Shown piece after piece: positions 34,298-45,189 of a DNA stretch of 64,000 nucleotides. The position numbers and the translations under genes were made by a program. Source of the DNA: Sordariomycetes sp. S80-01Y (lineage: Eukaryota; Ascomycota; Sordariomycetes); assembly GCA_037042185.1 (NCBI GenBank), contig JAXQJY010000028.1, positions 1,612,001 to 1,676,000 on the forward strand, read 5' to 3'. Under the pieces are notes generated by a model. That model was not told where the DNA came from, ran no database searches, and saw only the letters and a program-made list of their open reading frames with translations. How positions within the stretch are numbered: the stretch's first letter is position 1; the number at the start of each line of letters is the position of its first letter.

Positions 34298-34501
34298 GAC
34301 TCTGTGCTGGTTGCATATACATTATAAAGGTAGAACTTTTGAGTACGGGACATAGAGTCACGATGCTTTGCCTGGACAAGCCCTGAATCAACTGAAGCCT
34401 CGCAGCTCAGCAAGCCTCGTGCACAAGGAGTAAGAACAAAGCCTCAATCAACCGAATGACCTGACGACCGAAGCCATTACACAAAGGGAATCTTTAGGAT
34501 C

Positions 34502-36461
34502 CTATTCTAAATCGATATGTGTCAATAAGTCCCTGGTGTATGTAGCAGCCACCATAGCCGCATAACCCTCCCATTCCTTGCGTTCGGGAGAGGATGGATC
34601 CGAATCTGCATAGCGGCGGATACCGCAGATAACGAGGCATGGGAATTCGGGCAAAATATCTCCAGCCATTTCACCGAAGCAAGAGACTTCATCCCCGAGT
34701 TCGTCATTCCACTGGCGTTCCCAGTGTTCGTGCGGGTTACTTCCCCAAGTAGAGTCCGCGACGACTATCTTTCCTAGGTGAACTTGGGAAGTAGCTGAAA
34801 TACCTTTCCAGCTTTCTTCATGCTGTGAACGGCTACCCCAACAGGTCTGGCACTTTGAATCTGGATCTTTCTCTTCTTGAGGAGAATATGGGTAGCAACG
34901 CCTCCGGTCGCTTGATCTCGACGGACGACTGTGTGTCCCCTCGAGTCTCGAATACTTCTTCAGGAAATGGTCAATGTTGTCATCGAGATCATTGTCTCTG
35001 ATTTCGTGCTGAACCGCAAGAGATCTTGCTGCAGCTAACAGTGGTATGTGCAACAGTTTCCTTCCTTCATCAAGGGGTTCCATGGGGTTTGTTTTCGGAT
35101 AATACCGGTTCAGAAGATTGTCGATCAAGGCAATACCTTGGCTGCCATCCCACGGAGCACTAACCACAACATCACCCAGACAAATGGCACTCTCTGGATG
35201 GAGAATGTGGTTTCCGGACCCAATCATTATGACACTCAAAGCCGTCTGGCGGTAACGGCGTTGTACGTCTGACAGGAAGCGCTTTAAATTGTCATGCGAT
35301 GTCGGGTTTTCATGTACCACGTAGACGACGATCACATCATGGAATCCGATTCTGCCCAGTGTGTACACGATCTGGGCGACAGAGAGCGGGAAATCCTTCT
35401 CAGGGCGCTCTTCATCGAGGAGAGCCATGACAGCAACGTAAATCGCCTTGCTGGTGCAGACCAAAGGGATCCTATATTCCAATTGTTCGATGCCGCGAGT
35501 GTTCATGCCGAGGTCGGCATCTGCCTTGAAGCTGGCATAAAGGCCTATGATGTTCCTCTGCAATCTGCCGATTTCATTTCGAATTTCTTGCACCCTTTCT
35601 GTTGGTACTGAATCATAACCGTGGACTATGTTCTCTACCACATCAAGAACATCCTGCTCACTGAGCTCCTCATCGCAGTCGTCTGAAGCCACTGCCATGT
35701 AGTCGTCTGAAGAGGCTGCACTCCACGCGACAGATGTTCCTGGGCTATGTACCGGGAGGCCAATCGCTTCCGTGGAGCAATGTGACGACTCAGCGCCTGT
35801 TATCAGCGCTCTCGGTCCGGGCTCGGGTAAAGGTTCTCGGAGTTGTGCCTCCAGGACAAGCCGCTGATTTGCTCGATAGGCATAAGCCAAAGATGCGAGA
35901 GAGTTCTGGAGACCCATTTGCAACAAGCTGAGACCCAACCAGTCAATTTCCGAGTAGGTAGAATGCAGGTTGAGCTCACTTAATGTTTGTCTGATCACCA
36001 TTCTTCACCATCTGTAGAGTTATCAATCCAATGATTGTATCCAATACAAGGTGCTGTTGCTTCAGGGCATCTCGGTAGGACAATATCTTATTTTTGTTGC
36101 GAAAGATCCATGCCATCCTCAGCCCCAGCTGTTTGAGCCTATTCGGGCTTCTTCTGAACTTTTCAGAAAGTGGCTCGAGGTGATATCGCAAGTTGCGAAG
36201 CGGCGTCAGAATCTTGCCGCATACTATAACCACTTCGTCGACGAGGCTTCGGATCTCCGGGTAGATCGAAGAACATTCGTCCAGCTTGATTCTGATGTGA
36301 TCAAGCAGTTTCGAGAAACTGTCGATTTCCTCAGCGTGGCTGCGTACTTCCACCCCAGCGGAGCCGATGCCACCGGCAACAAGAAACAAAGTCTTGGCGA
36401 TCGTCAATCCTAAGGATACAATGCCCGCAGCGCCGCTAGCGATGCTGAAGGGATCAGTCAT
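34502..36461 (-). CDS. STAND-type N-terminal domain fused to a degenerate nucleoside-phosphorylase (PNP) domain
   Basis: Two exons, 36461-35980 and 35927-34502, with a 52-bp intron (GTGAGC, TTGAC branch, TCTCAG); about 635 residues. The start MTDPFSIASGAAGIVSLGLT is the usual opening of fungal helical N-terminal signalling domains, and the first ~190 residues keep that pattern. A Ser/Glu-rich linker follows. Residues ~310-635 align by eye with the PNP/UDP phosphorylase superfamily module common in fungal NLRs: VAQIVYTLGRIGFHDVIVVY, SAICLGDVVVSAPWDGSQG, then FPCLVICGIRRYADSDPSS and YAAMVAATYTRDLL. The MVGIGGG and MEAAG nucleoside-binding motifs are replaced (VIMIGSGNH and CFGEMAGD), so catalysis is doubtful. 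No NACHT or NB-ARC domain lies between the two parts. Likely a signalling or decoy protein in allorecognition or defence; that role is inferred. Confidence 0.8.
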
Positions 36462-37622
36462 GCTATACAGTGAAGGTCTTTCCAGATAGTGTGTGTGCAA
36501 TGATAATAGTGACAGGGTGTGTGGCACGTGGTGGGGCTTTCAGCTGTACTTATAACTATCTGAGTGTTGGTTCGCACAAGGCAGGATCACACTCATGCAA
36601 GGCGATCTTGTAAGGTTGAATGGCAGTCACTGCTCGCTCATTGGACTCACTGGAACACTAGTCGCAAAGGACAATCGTAGTTCTCTCCCGCAGTCGCATC
36701 AGGCGCCAATGGACGGACTTATTGATCATTCAAGGGTGATAGTACGACTCAAAGCTGGTTAGGAGAGCTTTCTATCATAGAATACTTGGTTCGCCGGCCT
36801 CAATAACTTTATCAGATTGCGCACAAAACCATGATTGAATTCTCATCTTGGGAATAGTCGGGCGACTGGCTCTCGATCTTCAAGTTGCCAGTGCGGTGTG
36901 CGCAAGGGGTTTACACGCCGGCTCACTGATAGCCGTACTCGGAGGTCGCAGCTGCTAGAATCAGAAGAAAAGACGCCAAGTCAAAAAAACAAAGAAAAAA
37001 CGTAGACTCTAGCTTTCGTAGCTGGTCGCTACATGTGTGCGCTAGGCCCAACAATGTTTCCCATGGTTGGCCCAAGTGTGGAACAGAGGAATGGCCTGGG
37101 GTATAATCCAATCTCCTTTTTACCATTCGCTGCCCTTTTTGTCTGTTCGATACCCTCTACCTCTCTGCTTCTCTTTTCGGGGTTCATTTCCCTTTCCTTG
37201 GAAGCTACGACAGTTCAATCACATCAAAAGGAGCTTGAGCGCAGTCCCTTCAGCGGCGTCCCAATGTTCCAAATTCTGTAAAATCCGGGATTGAGCCAAG
37301 ATCATGGCGCAGCTATCCTCAAACCAAGTCTTATGCTATTTTCGGAGTGGGCTACTGCATCAGTGTTGCATTGCCTTATGCAGTTGGTCCTCTGTGCTGC
37401 TTGTGGCCCAGCCTCTGGCCTTGGGCAGGCTCCTCCTGAAGCCTATAAGTGCCACGGAGCGGCTTCCTGTACATCATCCTAGACTTGCCAAATATCAATA
37501 AACGAGCTCGCCTCAGTTCAGTATCAGTTTCTATCTTCCTTTGGCCGCCCAAGCCTATATTATCGTGAACTTGTCGTCGCCTTTCCTCGCTGTGAGAGTC
37601 TCCAAGCTGCGGAAATACGACC
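36462..37622. other. Divergent intergenic region
   Basis: 1.16 kb between the divergent PNP-fusion and coiled-coil genes; should carry both promoters. No gene, RNA or repeat recognised. Confidence 0.45.
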
Positions 37623-38789
37623 ATGCCTGCGACTTGCTGGGATCCCGAGCGCCTGCTGAATATTAACGTCTCTGGGAGACGTGTGACATGTGTTGGTCAG
37701 AAGACGAACAAGCATACCGGGCCGTGCAGTTTCAAGCCTCCCGATGCTGAGACCTCGGGCTTTCGTCAAGTCGTGCAGTGCCTTTCTAAAACGCCACCGG
37801 AATATGTCACCTTCTCAGACTTGTCGGAGTTGGCGCGACTGAGTCTCTGCAGAGCATACCATTCCGGCCAAAGCAATATGATTGCGAGGCGTTGGCAGGA
37901 GACGATCAAAACCGCCATTTTTCATAAGAATAGTATTTCCGCTTCTTCTGCGCCGTCGCCAATGGCGATTCGCCGTGTTGCCGGCCTCATTGAGAAAGCA
38001 GCCGGCGAGGCTGCAGAGCATTTTGAGGCATACGCGAGCATGAAAAAGGATCTGGAAGGAAAGGACATGCTGCTGGAGGAGTATAGCAGCGAAATATACA
38101 ACCTGCGAGCCAGGATACAGCTTGTGACAGCGACACAACAGGCCACTACATCAAAATTGCAAACCACGGTCAAGGCCTGTCAAGATGAACAGAAGGCGCG
38201 GAGTCACTGCGAAAGCAAGATCATCAATCTTCGCAGTCAGTTGTCTTCTTCACAAGAGCAAGCTCTCTTGAAAGAGAAGGCTTTAAGCGACAAGTTAGTC
38301 AAAAAGACTGCTCAAGTGAAGGGATTACAGGCCGATATGGATCAGGCCCGGCACGAAAACCAGCAGCTGGAGGCTCATGTAGCTGATGGGCACGCATCCC
38401 AGAATCTCCTCCGCCAATCAATCGAGAGGCTGCGTTCGGAAGCAGTAGTGGCGGCAGAAAGGGAGCAGCAACTACAGAAAACTCTTGAGAAAAGAGAGGC
38501 CGAGCTTCAGAGATCCTTTGAGGGAAAAGAGGCGCAGCTTCGGAGAACCTTCGAGGAAAGAGAGGAACAGCTTCAGAAAACCCTCGAGGAAAAAGAGGAA
38601 GCTTTCCGTGGCTGTCATGCTGCCTTAGGCGAACAGAAGTCGCTCGTCTTGGATCTCGGGAGACGTATGTCTGACCTTGGCATCATAAACTGCAGCCTAG
38701 AGCGAAGCATCACGCAATGTTGGTTACACAGGGTCAAGGCGAGGATCGCTAGTCGGAAAAGCAAAAGTCCATTAGCTGAGGGGGGGTGA
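37623..38789 (+). CDS. Cys-motif plus coiled-coil protein of unknown function
   Basis: Intronless, 388 residues. The first ~45 residues hold four cysteines (TCWDPERLL, VTCVGQKTNKHTGPCSFKP and a later QCLSK), resembling the short Cys-rich leader seen in fungal GIY-YIG/T5orf172-type proteins, but no nuclease domain follows. Residues ~120-370 form a long coiled coil: EEYSSEIYNLRARIQLVTA, then a stretch with four 11-residue repeats (EQQLQKTLEKR, EAELQRSFEGK, EAQLRRTFEER, EEQLQKTLEEK). Ends KSKSPLAEGG. No signal peptide or membrane segment. I do not recognise the family. It sits among incompatibility-type genes, which may or may not be meaningful. Confidence 0.72.
   Translation: MPATCWDPERLLNINVSGRRVTCVGQKTNKHTGPCSFKPPDAETSGFRQVVQCLSKTPPEYVTFSDLSELARLSLCRAYHSGQSNMIARRWQETIKTAIFHKNSISASSAPSPMAIRRVAGLIEKAAGEAAEHFEAYASMKKDLEGKDMLLEEYSSEIYNLRARIQLVTATQQATTSKLQTTVKACQDEQKARSHCESKIINLRSQLSSSQEQALLKEKALSDKLVKKTAQVKGLQADMDQARHENQQLEAHVADGHASQNLLRQSIERLRSEAVVAAEREQQLQKTLEKREAELQRSFEGKEAQLRRTFEEREEQLQKTLEEKEEAFRGCHAALGEQKSLVLDLGRRMSDLGIINCSLERSITQCWLHRVKARIASRKSKSPLAEGG
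38463..38606 (+). repeat. Tandem 33-bp coding repeats (11-residue coiled-coil units)
   Basis: Four imperfect copies of a 33-bp unit encode consecutive 11-residue segments with the pattern E-x-x-L-[QR]-[KR]-[TS]-[LF]-E. Eleven-residue periodicity favours a nearly straight or right-handed coiled coil. Tandem DNA repeats like this can change copy number. Confidence 0.7.
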
Positions 38790-39304
38790 GCGCGCGTCTG
38801 GGCTGGAGTCGAATTGGATTTAATCGCTCCCTGAGTCTGAGGGTCTCCTAGATCAGTGTAAAGAACAAGATACGTGCAATTTCTGTACTCTTGGTGTTAA
38901 AGACCGTTGCAAACATCTATCGCTTCTGTCTTAACCGTCTCAAAGCATTGGGGACACAATAGCGTCAGCATAACCTACTGAAAGCCGTACCAGGCTTTTA
39001 TAAGACGATGGGAGCAGAAACTCCCGCACTGAAGATACCAAGCCCATGGCGGGGTCTAGCAATCTTCTGGTTAGTTGTTGTGCATGCTTCATGAAACCCA
39101 GGCTAGGCGAGTTGTGACAGTGGTCATCTCGAGATCTCAGAATCACAGCCAATAGAGAGCAATAGAATTCCATCTGAAGATTGATGAAACAAATATCAAT
39201 TGAGAATGGGTTGCAAAAGGAGCAGGGTTTAAAGACCCTTTCGCGTAGCCAATGTCTGCGATGAATTCTGGATCCTACAATATAGTGCAAACATTTTGAT
39301 TAGT
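38790..39304. other. Intergenic stretch
   Basis: About 500 bp after the coiled-coil gene; nothing recognised. Confidence 0.4.
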
Positions 39305-39388
39305 TTCCGAACTTCGCCCGTATGGCTTAGGGGTAAAGCGTGTCACTCGTAATGACAAGATCAGGTGTTCGGCTCACTTTACAGAGCA
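39305..39388 (+). pseudogene. Partial copy of the tRNA-Thr(CGT) gene with its 5' flank
   Basis: Bases 39305-39371 are identical to the tRNA-Thr gene at 45101 and the 11 bases before it (ttccgaacttc), from the acceptor stem through the anticodon arm to the T loop (gttcg). After that the match becomes ragged (gctcactttacagagca against aatcaccttatgggca), so the T stem and the 3' acceptor strand no longer pair. It therefore should not make a tRNA. The intact 5' two thirds, including the A box and most of the B box, point to a recent copying event. Confidence 0.82.
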
Positions 39389-39547
39389 TGTGGCTTGAAC
39401 TGTGCAGCTACCATCGCCTATCGGTTCGCTATGGTCAGAAGCTTGAGCCTGTTTCACCGCTGGGTTGTCAACAGACTCAGGAGTGCCGTTATACTAGAAT
39501 TCCTTACAGTGCGTCATGAAAGATACACGTTAGAGCTACGGTGTTAG

Positions 39548-39952
39548 TTTCCCGAGGCTACTACCAAGTTCGAAGAAGATTGGAGGCGGTTCATTCTGTT
39601 CTTCGATAACCTCGCTCGGCGCACCGCCAAAGCGCTGAAAGCCGTAAAGGCCAGGAACCGACATGTTTCATTGCTCCAAGTCTATACAAGAGTGGGGAAA
39701 ATACGTTCAAGTACCACAAAAGACACATCGATGATGTACGGAAACAACGTAATTGACTTGGCAATTCCAAGATTCATTCCAGGTGACATCGCTGGGGCTT
39801 ATGAGAGCGCCTACGCTGTCTTCGAGCCTGACAAAACAATAGAGGTGCTTGATGGAGACATCGCCGAGCTTGTCAGTAACGCTCATCAGACTGACAACAT
39901 TACTCTTGAGCCTGAGCCCGAGCAGAGGAACAGTGGTTACCCGGGAAAATAG
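39548..39952 (+). pseudogene. Orphan coding-like fragment
   Basis: From the base after a TAG at 39545-39547 the frame is open for 134 codons and looks like real protein: FEEDWRRFILFFDNLARRTA, AVKARNRHVSLLQVYTRVGK, NVIDLAIPRFIPGDIAGAYE, ending EPEQRNSGYPGK and a stop. There is no ATG at its beginning, and no upstream exon with a matching splice site was found. It may be the end of a decayed gene, or the last exon of one whose start I cannot see. A second, shorter frame follows at 40177-40440. Family not recognised. Confidence 0.35.
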
Positions 39953-40444
39953 CTCCACACGCGAAGCGATATCGGCTGGAGAAACTTCCACACGTCATAT
40001 GGCTGGAGAATTGTAAACATAAGGGAAGCTTACTCGTCAGATAGATAGCTGAGCTCTAACGACGGCGCGAAGATATTCTGTGGCCTCTAAATGCGTTGAA
40101 AGATGACCTTGTGGCACCAATGGAGTTCCAGGCTCTTCTACCAACTCCTGAAGAAAGGCTTGCGACATGAGAAGAAATGCACCTGTATTTTGACAGGTCC
40201 AAAGAGAATGCTCAAGGTCAGAGAAGGCTAGGACCGAAGCTTTGGGGGTGTGATTACCAAATAGCGAAGGTCGCTGCGGAGTTGAGGAAACTCAGACGGG
40301 CCACGACAACTTTCATCACGGCAAACGTACCAGATGCTGAAGCCTGGGCAATTATGGATGTGCTGTATTTCTCAATTTCAGATGTTGCAGGAAGAGCTCA
40401 GACCGCTTGCGAGTCATATCGTTGGAGTCAATACATTTGAGATT
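39953..40444. other. Gene-poor stretch
   Basis: About 490 bp. Includes an 87-codon frame at 40177-40440 (MHLYFDRSKENAQGQRRLGP...) with ordinary composition but no known motif; support is too weak to call it a gene. Confidence 0.35.
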
Positions 40445-40841
40445 TACTCGGGGCGCGTATGTTTTCTCTCGGGGCGCTGTATCCCCACAATTCGCCCCAC
40501 CACATCAGCATAACTACCTACGTGCATCAAGGGACCTTGCATACTATTATAGTGAATTAAGCCGCTATCGCCGCTATAGCGTGCCTTACCAAGGCCGCTG
40601 GAGCTTATTCGTATTGCGATTAGAGCCTTATAAGGCGGTCGTGGCCGTAAGACGCCATATATACGCCGGTCTAGAGCGAATTCGGGGTCTCGCGAGGCTT
40701 TAGAGTAGAAGTTTAGGTGATCAGGACCTCTCGGCGTACGGCGTGCTTGTGATTACCTTCGTGCGCTTTTCTACCACGTTAATCCAGTGTAGGTGGGTCG
40801 ACCGTCCGTCTGGTATTAATGGGGATACGGCGCCCCGAGTA
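40445..40841. mobile_element. Small TA-flanked inverted-repeat element (MITE-like)
   Basis: The left side begins TA-CTCGGGGCGC and a second copy of the motif at 40468 reads CTCGGGGCGCTGTATCCCCA. The right side, reverse-complemented, reads TA-CTCGGGGCGCCGTATCCC. These form a terminal inverted repeat of roughly 25 bp, and weaker inverted similarity continues outwards. TA at both outer edges fits the target duplication of Tc1/mariner-type elements. At about 400 bp, with no transposase frame, it would be a non-autonomous element. The duplicated motif on the left suggests a small internal tandem duplication. No second copy occurs in the window. Confidence 0.6.
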
Positions 40842-41888
40842 AAAGTCATACATTTATTCTCCCAAAAATCATGGACGTCGCCGTCACAAGTCAAAACGAG
40901 GCCGATCACAATGGACTACTTAAGGTAGATTCTGCCGGATATGGAGGCCATTCTCACTCCGAGCCCCTAACGTTTTAGCAAAGTATTTCCTTCTTGGGCT
41001 CATCCGTGAGTGCCTGATAGAGTGCCTGCGTTGCCCCACTTTGCCAACGCGGCGTAATAGGTCAGAACCGAACCGAGCCTCGCTCACGTGAGTGAGGCGT
41101 TCGCATGTCATGTACCTCAGGTATAATGTGAACTTGACCCCTCCCAAATCTGTGATGACCAGCCAAAGCCATGATTTTAGTTTCCTCGTAGGACAAAGTC
41201 AGCACCCGATATTAGGCGGCAAATTCAAGGGACAAACTCCTCTGTGATTACACAAAATCTTTCAGGGCTTCTTCCCTCCTTCCAGGACTGATCAAGCTTT
41301 CGCATGAACCAGCAAGAAGGCGGGAGGGATGCCTTCAAGTGAACCGCCCGAAGCCTCGCCGTGTGGTGATGAGCACAGCCACCCAATCAGCCCATGCAGG
41401 GCGAACTCACTAATAACGTCACCGCTTCCTCAATCATGCCCCGCTCAGCCAGCCTCACTTTGTTGGCGCGATCCTTCGCTTCAGTCATATATCGCTTGTC
41501 CCGGTACCGAGGCTTCGCCAAATGTGAGTGGCCTGTTGGGGATGCTTCGGATAATGCTTGAACACCAGCTGACGTGTATCTTGAAGTTGTCCGGACCAGT
41601 GACGGACTTCTCATTCCTTATTCCGTTTTCTCGATTAGGATACGCCATCTACTGGGGTTGTGTGAGTTTCGCGTCACCTCGTTATGCCTCAAGAGCAACT
41701 CTGACAGCCTGAAGTGCAAATGCGGTGGCGGGATGTTTTTGCTCGACACTACTGATGCATGCGTGTACTGCAGCCATAGTCGCTGTCAGGAATGCCTCTT
41801 GATTGAGAACTAAGGAGCTGCGGTGCTGCTGCAGCACAGAGCATGGTATCTACGCGCCGTCCACCGGATAACTCAAGCCGCTTGGAAG
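40842..41888. other. Gene-poor stretch before the CorA-like gene
   Basis: About 1 kb. Short frames only (for example 41329-41712), not recognisable. Part of it may belong to the 5' end of the CorA-like gene, whose start is uncertain. Confidence 0.35.
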
Positions 41889-44135
41889 ATGTCACCTCAG
41901 CAGTGCCTGGCATCAATCGTTCTTGAGGCATACTATTGGAGTCCCGAGTTTTCAACTGGCCAGCCTCATGGCTATGCAGCACAAGACAAACCTTACGTTC
42001 AGACCGCATCGCAGGCTCAAGCCGAGCGCCCGTCTGAACGTGGCGTCGGTATCCTTGATGTGGATAATCTTATCAGAGCATTTTACTCGATACTGGGAGA
42101 TGCTGGAGCGCCACATGGACCGAGCGGGTATCAACGTCCAGAAGTGGAATCATTTTGCCCTTCTGGGCCACTGAGTCTGTTGGAGAATGGGATCGATCCT
42201 TCCTCGGTACTTTCACAGGCTCTGCTTGACGACAGATGCCGGGTTACACCTCAGCTGCTGCAAACTCAGCCCGGCGGACAGCGCCGTCCCAATCGCGGAC
42301 CTTTGAATCCGACACAGCTCTTGCATGAACTAAGAAAGAAAGTACGCTTGCTTTTTGACTCCAAAGCTCATTCCTGCATGCTAAACATGTGATCAGCGAT
42401 ACGGATGTGCGAACGAGCCTGACGCTGCGCGGCGGCTGCTGTGAGACACAATTCTGATCAAGATATACGCCAGTACTGATACAACGTGAGCAGATACGTT
42501 GCTGATCCTGACTCTTGGGCGATCATCGCTCTAATGCTCACTTCATCGCATCAACAAACTCTCTTCCTAACCGATTTCTTTTACAAATATCTCGGATTTC
42601 GGACGTCTCTAGGCATCCACATACCCGTGAGTAAACCATCCCAAAAAGGAATCAGCTTTTGTAACATATGACACAGCCTCGGGGCCTGCGGGTCTTTGCT
42701 CTCGAATTCCACCTATTTTTCTATGTGTGGCGAGAAAGTGGGCCTGTATGGGAAGATTGGAGGAAAAAACGCAACGGACAACCTTTGCGCAAGTCTCGAC
42801 AACTGCGGGATCTCGATACTGAAAGTCGGACCGAATCCAGGAATATATGCACAACCAGCATCTACGAAGCACAGGTGTCATGTCTCATCACGGGGTTGGA
42901 TCATGACTCATGGGTGGCTTACATGTTTGTTGATACTTACTATCAACGCGGTGGCCCGTCTGAGAGTGCCGACCAATATTACGCGAGAACCCGACCGCAG
43001 TACCAGCCCGACCCTTTTCAATGTGGTAATATCGACGCCAACTTTCCTATCTGGACACCAAGAGAATATTTTCTCACAGTCTACGAATCCCGCCTTGGGC
43101 AAGTACAGCATGCATTACATACTGTTGTTTCACGACTCGTGTTGAGAATCGAGCCATACGTAGGTAGAACTCTATATGCTCGAGAATCAGGAGGTAGCAA
43201 TCGGTACATTACTAAAAAAATGCGCAGATGGAGGATGCCGTAGATCTTCTCAATGGCGACGGCGCACTATCTTTCGACAGAAAAAAGCAGGTCCATCACG
43301 TAGCGAGCGAGGCACTAAGGTTACTTCAACAGACCATTCACTCAATACGCAGCGCTGTCGAAGTTTGGGATCGGTTTAGCAATGAGGATGCGGCCTACCT
43401 GAACACAATCCTGGAGTCCCGAAGCAACCAACATGGCGGCCGGAGTATACCGCCTATTCGAGTAGTGGCGCTGATAGTACATCATATTAACGAGATGAGG
43501 GATCTCCAGCGTCAAGCTGAAGAGCAACGGGGACTCTGTAGTGGCGTTGCACGTGAGGTATGGTACTATCAACGGGCTCACGAATCCGAAAAATCCTACT
43601 CTTCGATCCATGGTTGAGCTGACTGAAACTCAGCTCGAAATTCAGATATCCATGGAAGACAACGAAAATTCAAACCAGCAACAGAGGACCGGGGAATTCG
43701 TGAAGATGCTGACAGGTATTGGAATGGTGAGTCAAGTCTTGAGGATGCAGTTATAAAGTTTGAGAGCGGGAGTTTGGGACATAAGGCTTATTGGACCAGC
43801 TTTTCATACCCTTTACGGCCACCGCCGCCATTCTCAGCATGCAGCCTGGAGTTCTCCCGCCCGACCTCGTTTCAGGGAAAACATTCCTCACCTGTTGGGC
43901 GTCATTGACCGTTCTGGTAGCAGCAGGCATCTTTTGGAATGGTCTTTTCTCTTTGTCGAAGTTCGGAGAAAGTCTCATTCTTATCTTGCAGTGGCTTCGC
44001 CCGACGAGTGGAGAAAGTGCGCGGCGCCGTTTCCCAATTGGCTCTTCAACCTCGACTGAAAATGGCGAAGCAGGATCTTTCATGTATACAGATGATGTTG
44101 AGTTGAGCCAGGTGCAGGTCCCCAGGAGCATGTAG
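41889..44135 (+). CDS. CorA-like membrane protein (fungal CorA superfamily), seven exons
   Basis: Model: 41889-42341, 42397-42440, 42494-42626, 42677-43159, 43228-43557, 43634-43726 and 43800-44135, about 623 residues. All joins have GT..AG ends and keep frame. The joined product reads as a fungal CorA-like protein: ARRLLYVADPDSWAIIALML, then PRGLRVFALEFHLFFYVWRE, DHDSWVAYMFVDTYYQRGG, DANFPIWTPREYFLTVYESR, a helical segment with AVEVWDRFSNEDAAYLNTIL, and two C-terminal membrane segments (LFIPFTATAAILSMQPGVL and a second around CWASLTVLVAAGIFW). The loop between them lacks the GMN signature that Mg2+ channels need (SMQPG is there instead), so transport is uncertain. The first exon's start (ATG 41889) is a guess. 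Homologous proteins often occur in accessory, fast-changing fungal regions. Confidence 0.68.
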
Positions 44136-45100
44136 ACTAAGAATCCTTAGAGCAGTCCATACTTTGCTTGAGAACAGAGGGGAGTGATGTTTCACGCATA
44201 GCCTCAGCCATCAATGAAGATCGAGCTTTTTTTCTTTCGGTGATCCATCAGCAAGTCTGTTGCAACTTCTATTTGACTAGTATCGGCAACAGTGGAACGG
44301 CGCCGTGTGCCTTTGAAAGAATCCAAGTCAGTCAAATCTTGAAGTCTTTTCAAGCTCACGATGATCCCAATTGAACTAAAAGTCTGAATATTAGCAAAGA
44401 GTCACCGTTTATTGATATTTCCGAATTGCTACCATATTGTATTGGCAATCCAAAAGCGCTTCTATCAGGCCTTGAGAAATGGGCCTCTGACTTTCAGAAC
44501 ACCACGTAGTTTTGACTGTGCAGACTCAATACCAGTATCAGGGCTCAGAAAGTCTGAAGAGATCATTTAGAGTATCCAAAGGCCGAGATGAATATGGATT
44601 TTATCACTAATTCAGTGATTGGGTCTCGTGGTTCGTGACGATGAACAAGACGTGCAGAGGTCTATCTCCTCACGCAAAGCCGCCTAGTGTTGAATTTCGC
44701 CGCGAAGTTTAATGAGTTTCTTATCATATATGAAGATCATATATTGACCCATCCCGCTTGGTCGAACGCTGTTGCTTACCAGAAAGCCCTCAAGGACGAA
44801 GATTGTGACGCTTGCCATTCTAACAGACCCTCGAATTCGACTGGAAACACAACACTAAGAGACGCTGGGACAGGACGAAGAAAAGATCTGTTCGAAGTAT
44901 TTGTTAGATTTGGTATGATAGGGAGAAAAGAAAAGGTTTCAATTAGGGTCGAGGAAGATGGAAAAAAAAAAAAAAAGAAAGGAAACCCCCGTATATTGAA
45001 AGACCTAGGAACACTGAGGTACCCAAGCCAACGAGGGCAGAATTGGCATCGAAGAAGTTGCATAATATAATGACGCATATTGGCTCATCTTCCGAACTTC
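44136..45100. other. Gene-free stretch
   Basis: About 960 bp. Contains a run of 14 A (44959-44972 region) and short frames only. Nothing recognised until the tRNA gene. Confidence 0.4.
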
Positions 45101-45172
45101 GCCCGTATGGCTTAGGGGTAAAGCGTGTCACTCGTAATGACAAGATCAGGTGTTCGAATCACCTTATGGGCA
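45101..45172 (+). tRNA. tRNA-Thr (anticodon CGT)
   Basis: A 72-nt cloverleaf: acceptor GCCCGTA pairs with TATGGGC (one G-T), the D arm holds GGCTTAGGGGTAAAGC, the anticodon stem TGTCA/TGACA encloses loop CTCGTAA with anticodon CGT at 45133-45135, and the T arm is AGGTGTTCGAATCACCT. Discriminator base A. No intron. A T6 run follows at 45184-45189. Confidence 0.93.
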
Positions 45173-45183
45173 AGCTCCGTTTA

Positions 45184-45189
45184 TTTTTT
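45184..45189 (+). terminator. Pol III T-run after tRNA-Thr
   Basis: Six T, 12 bases after the tRNA 3' end, the usual RNA polymerase III stop signal. Confidence 0.65.
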
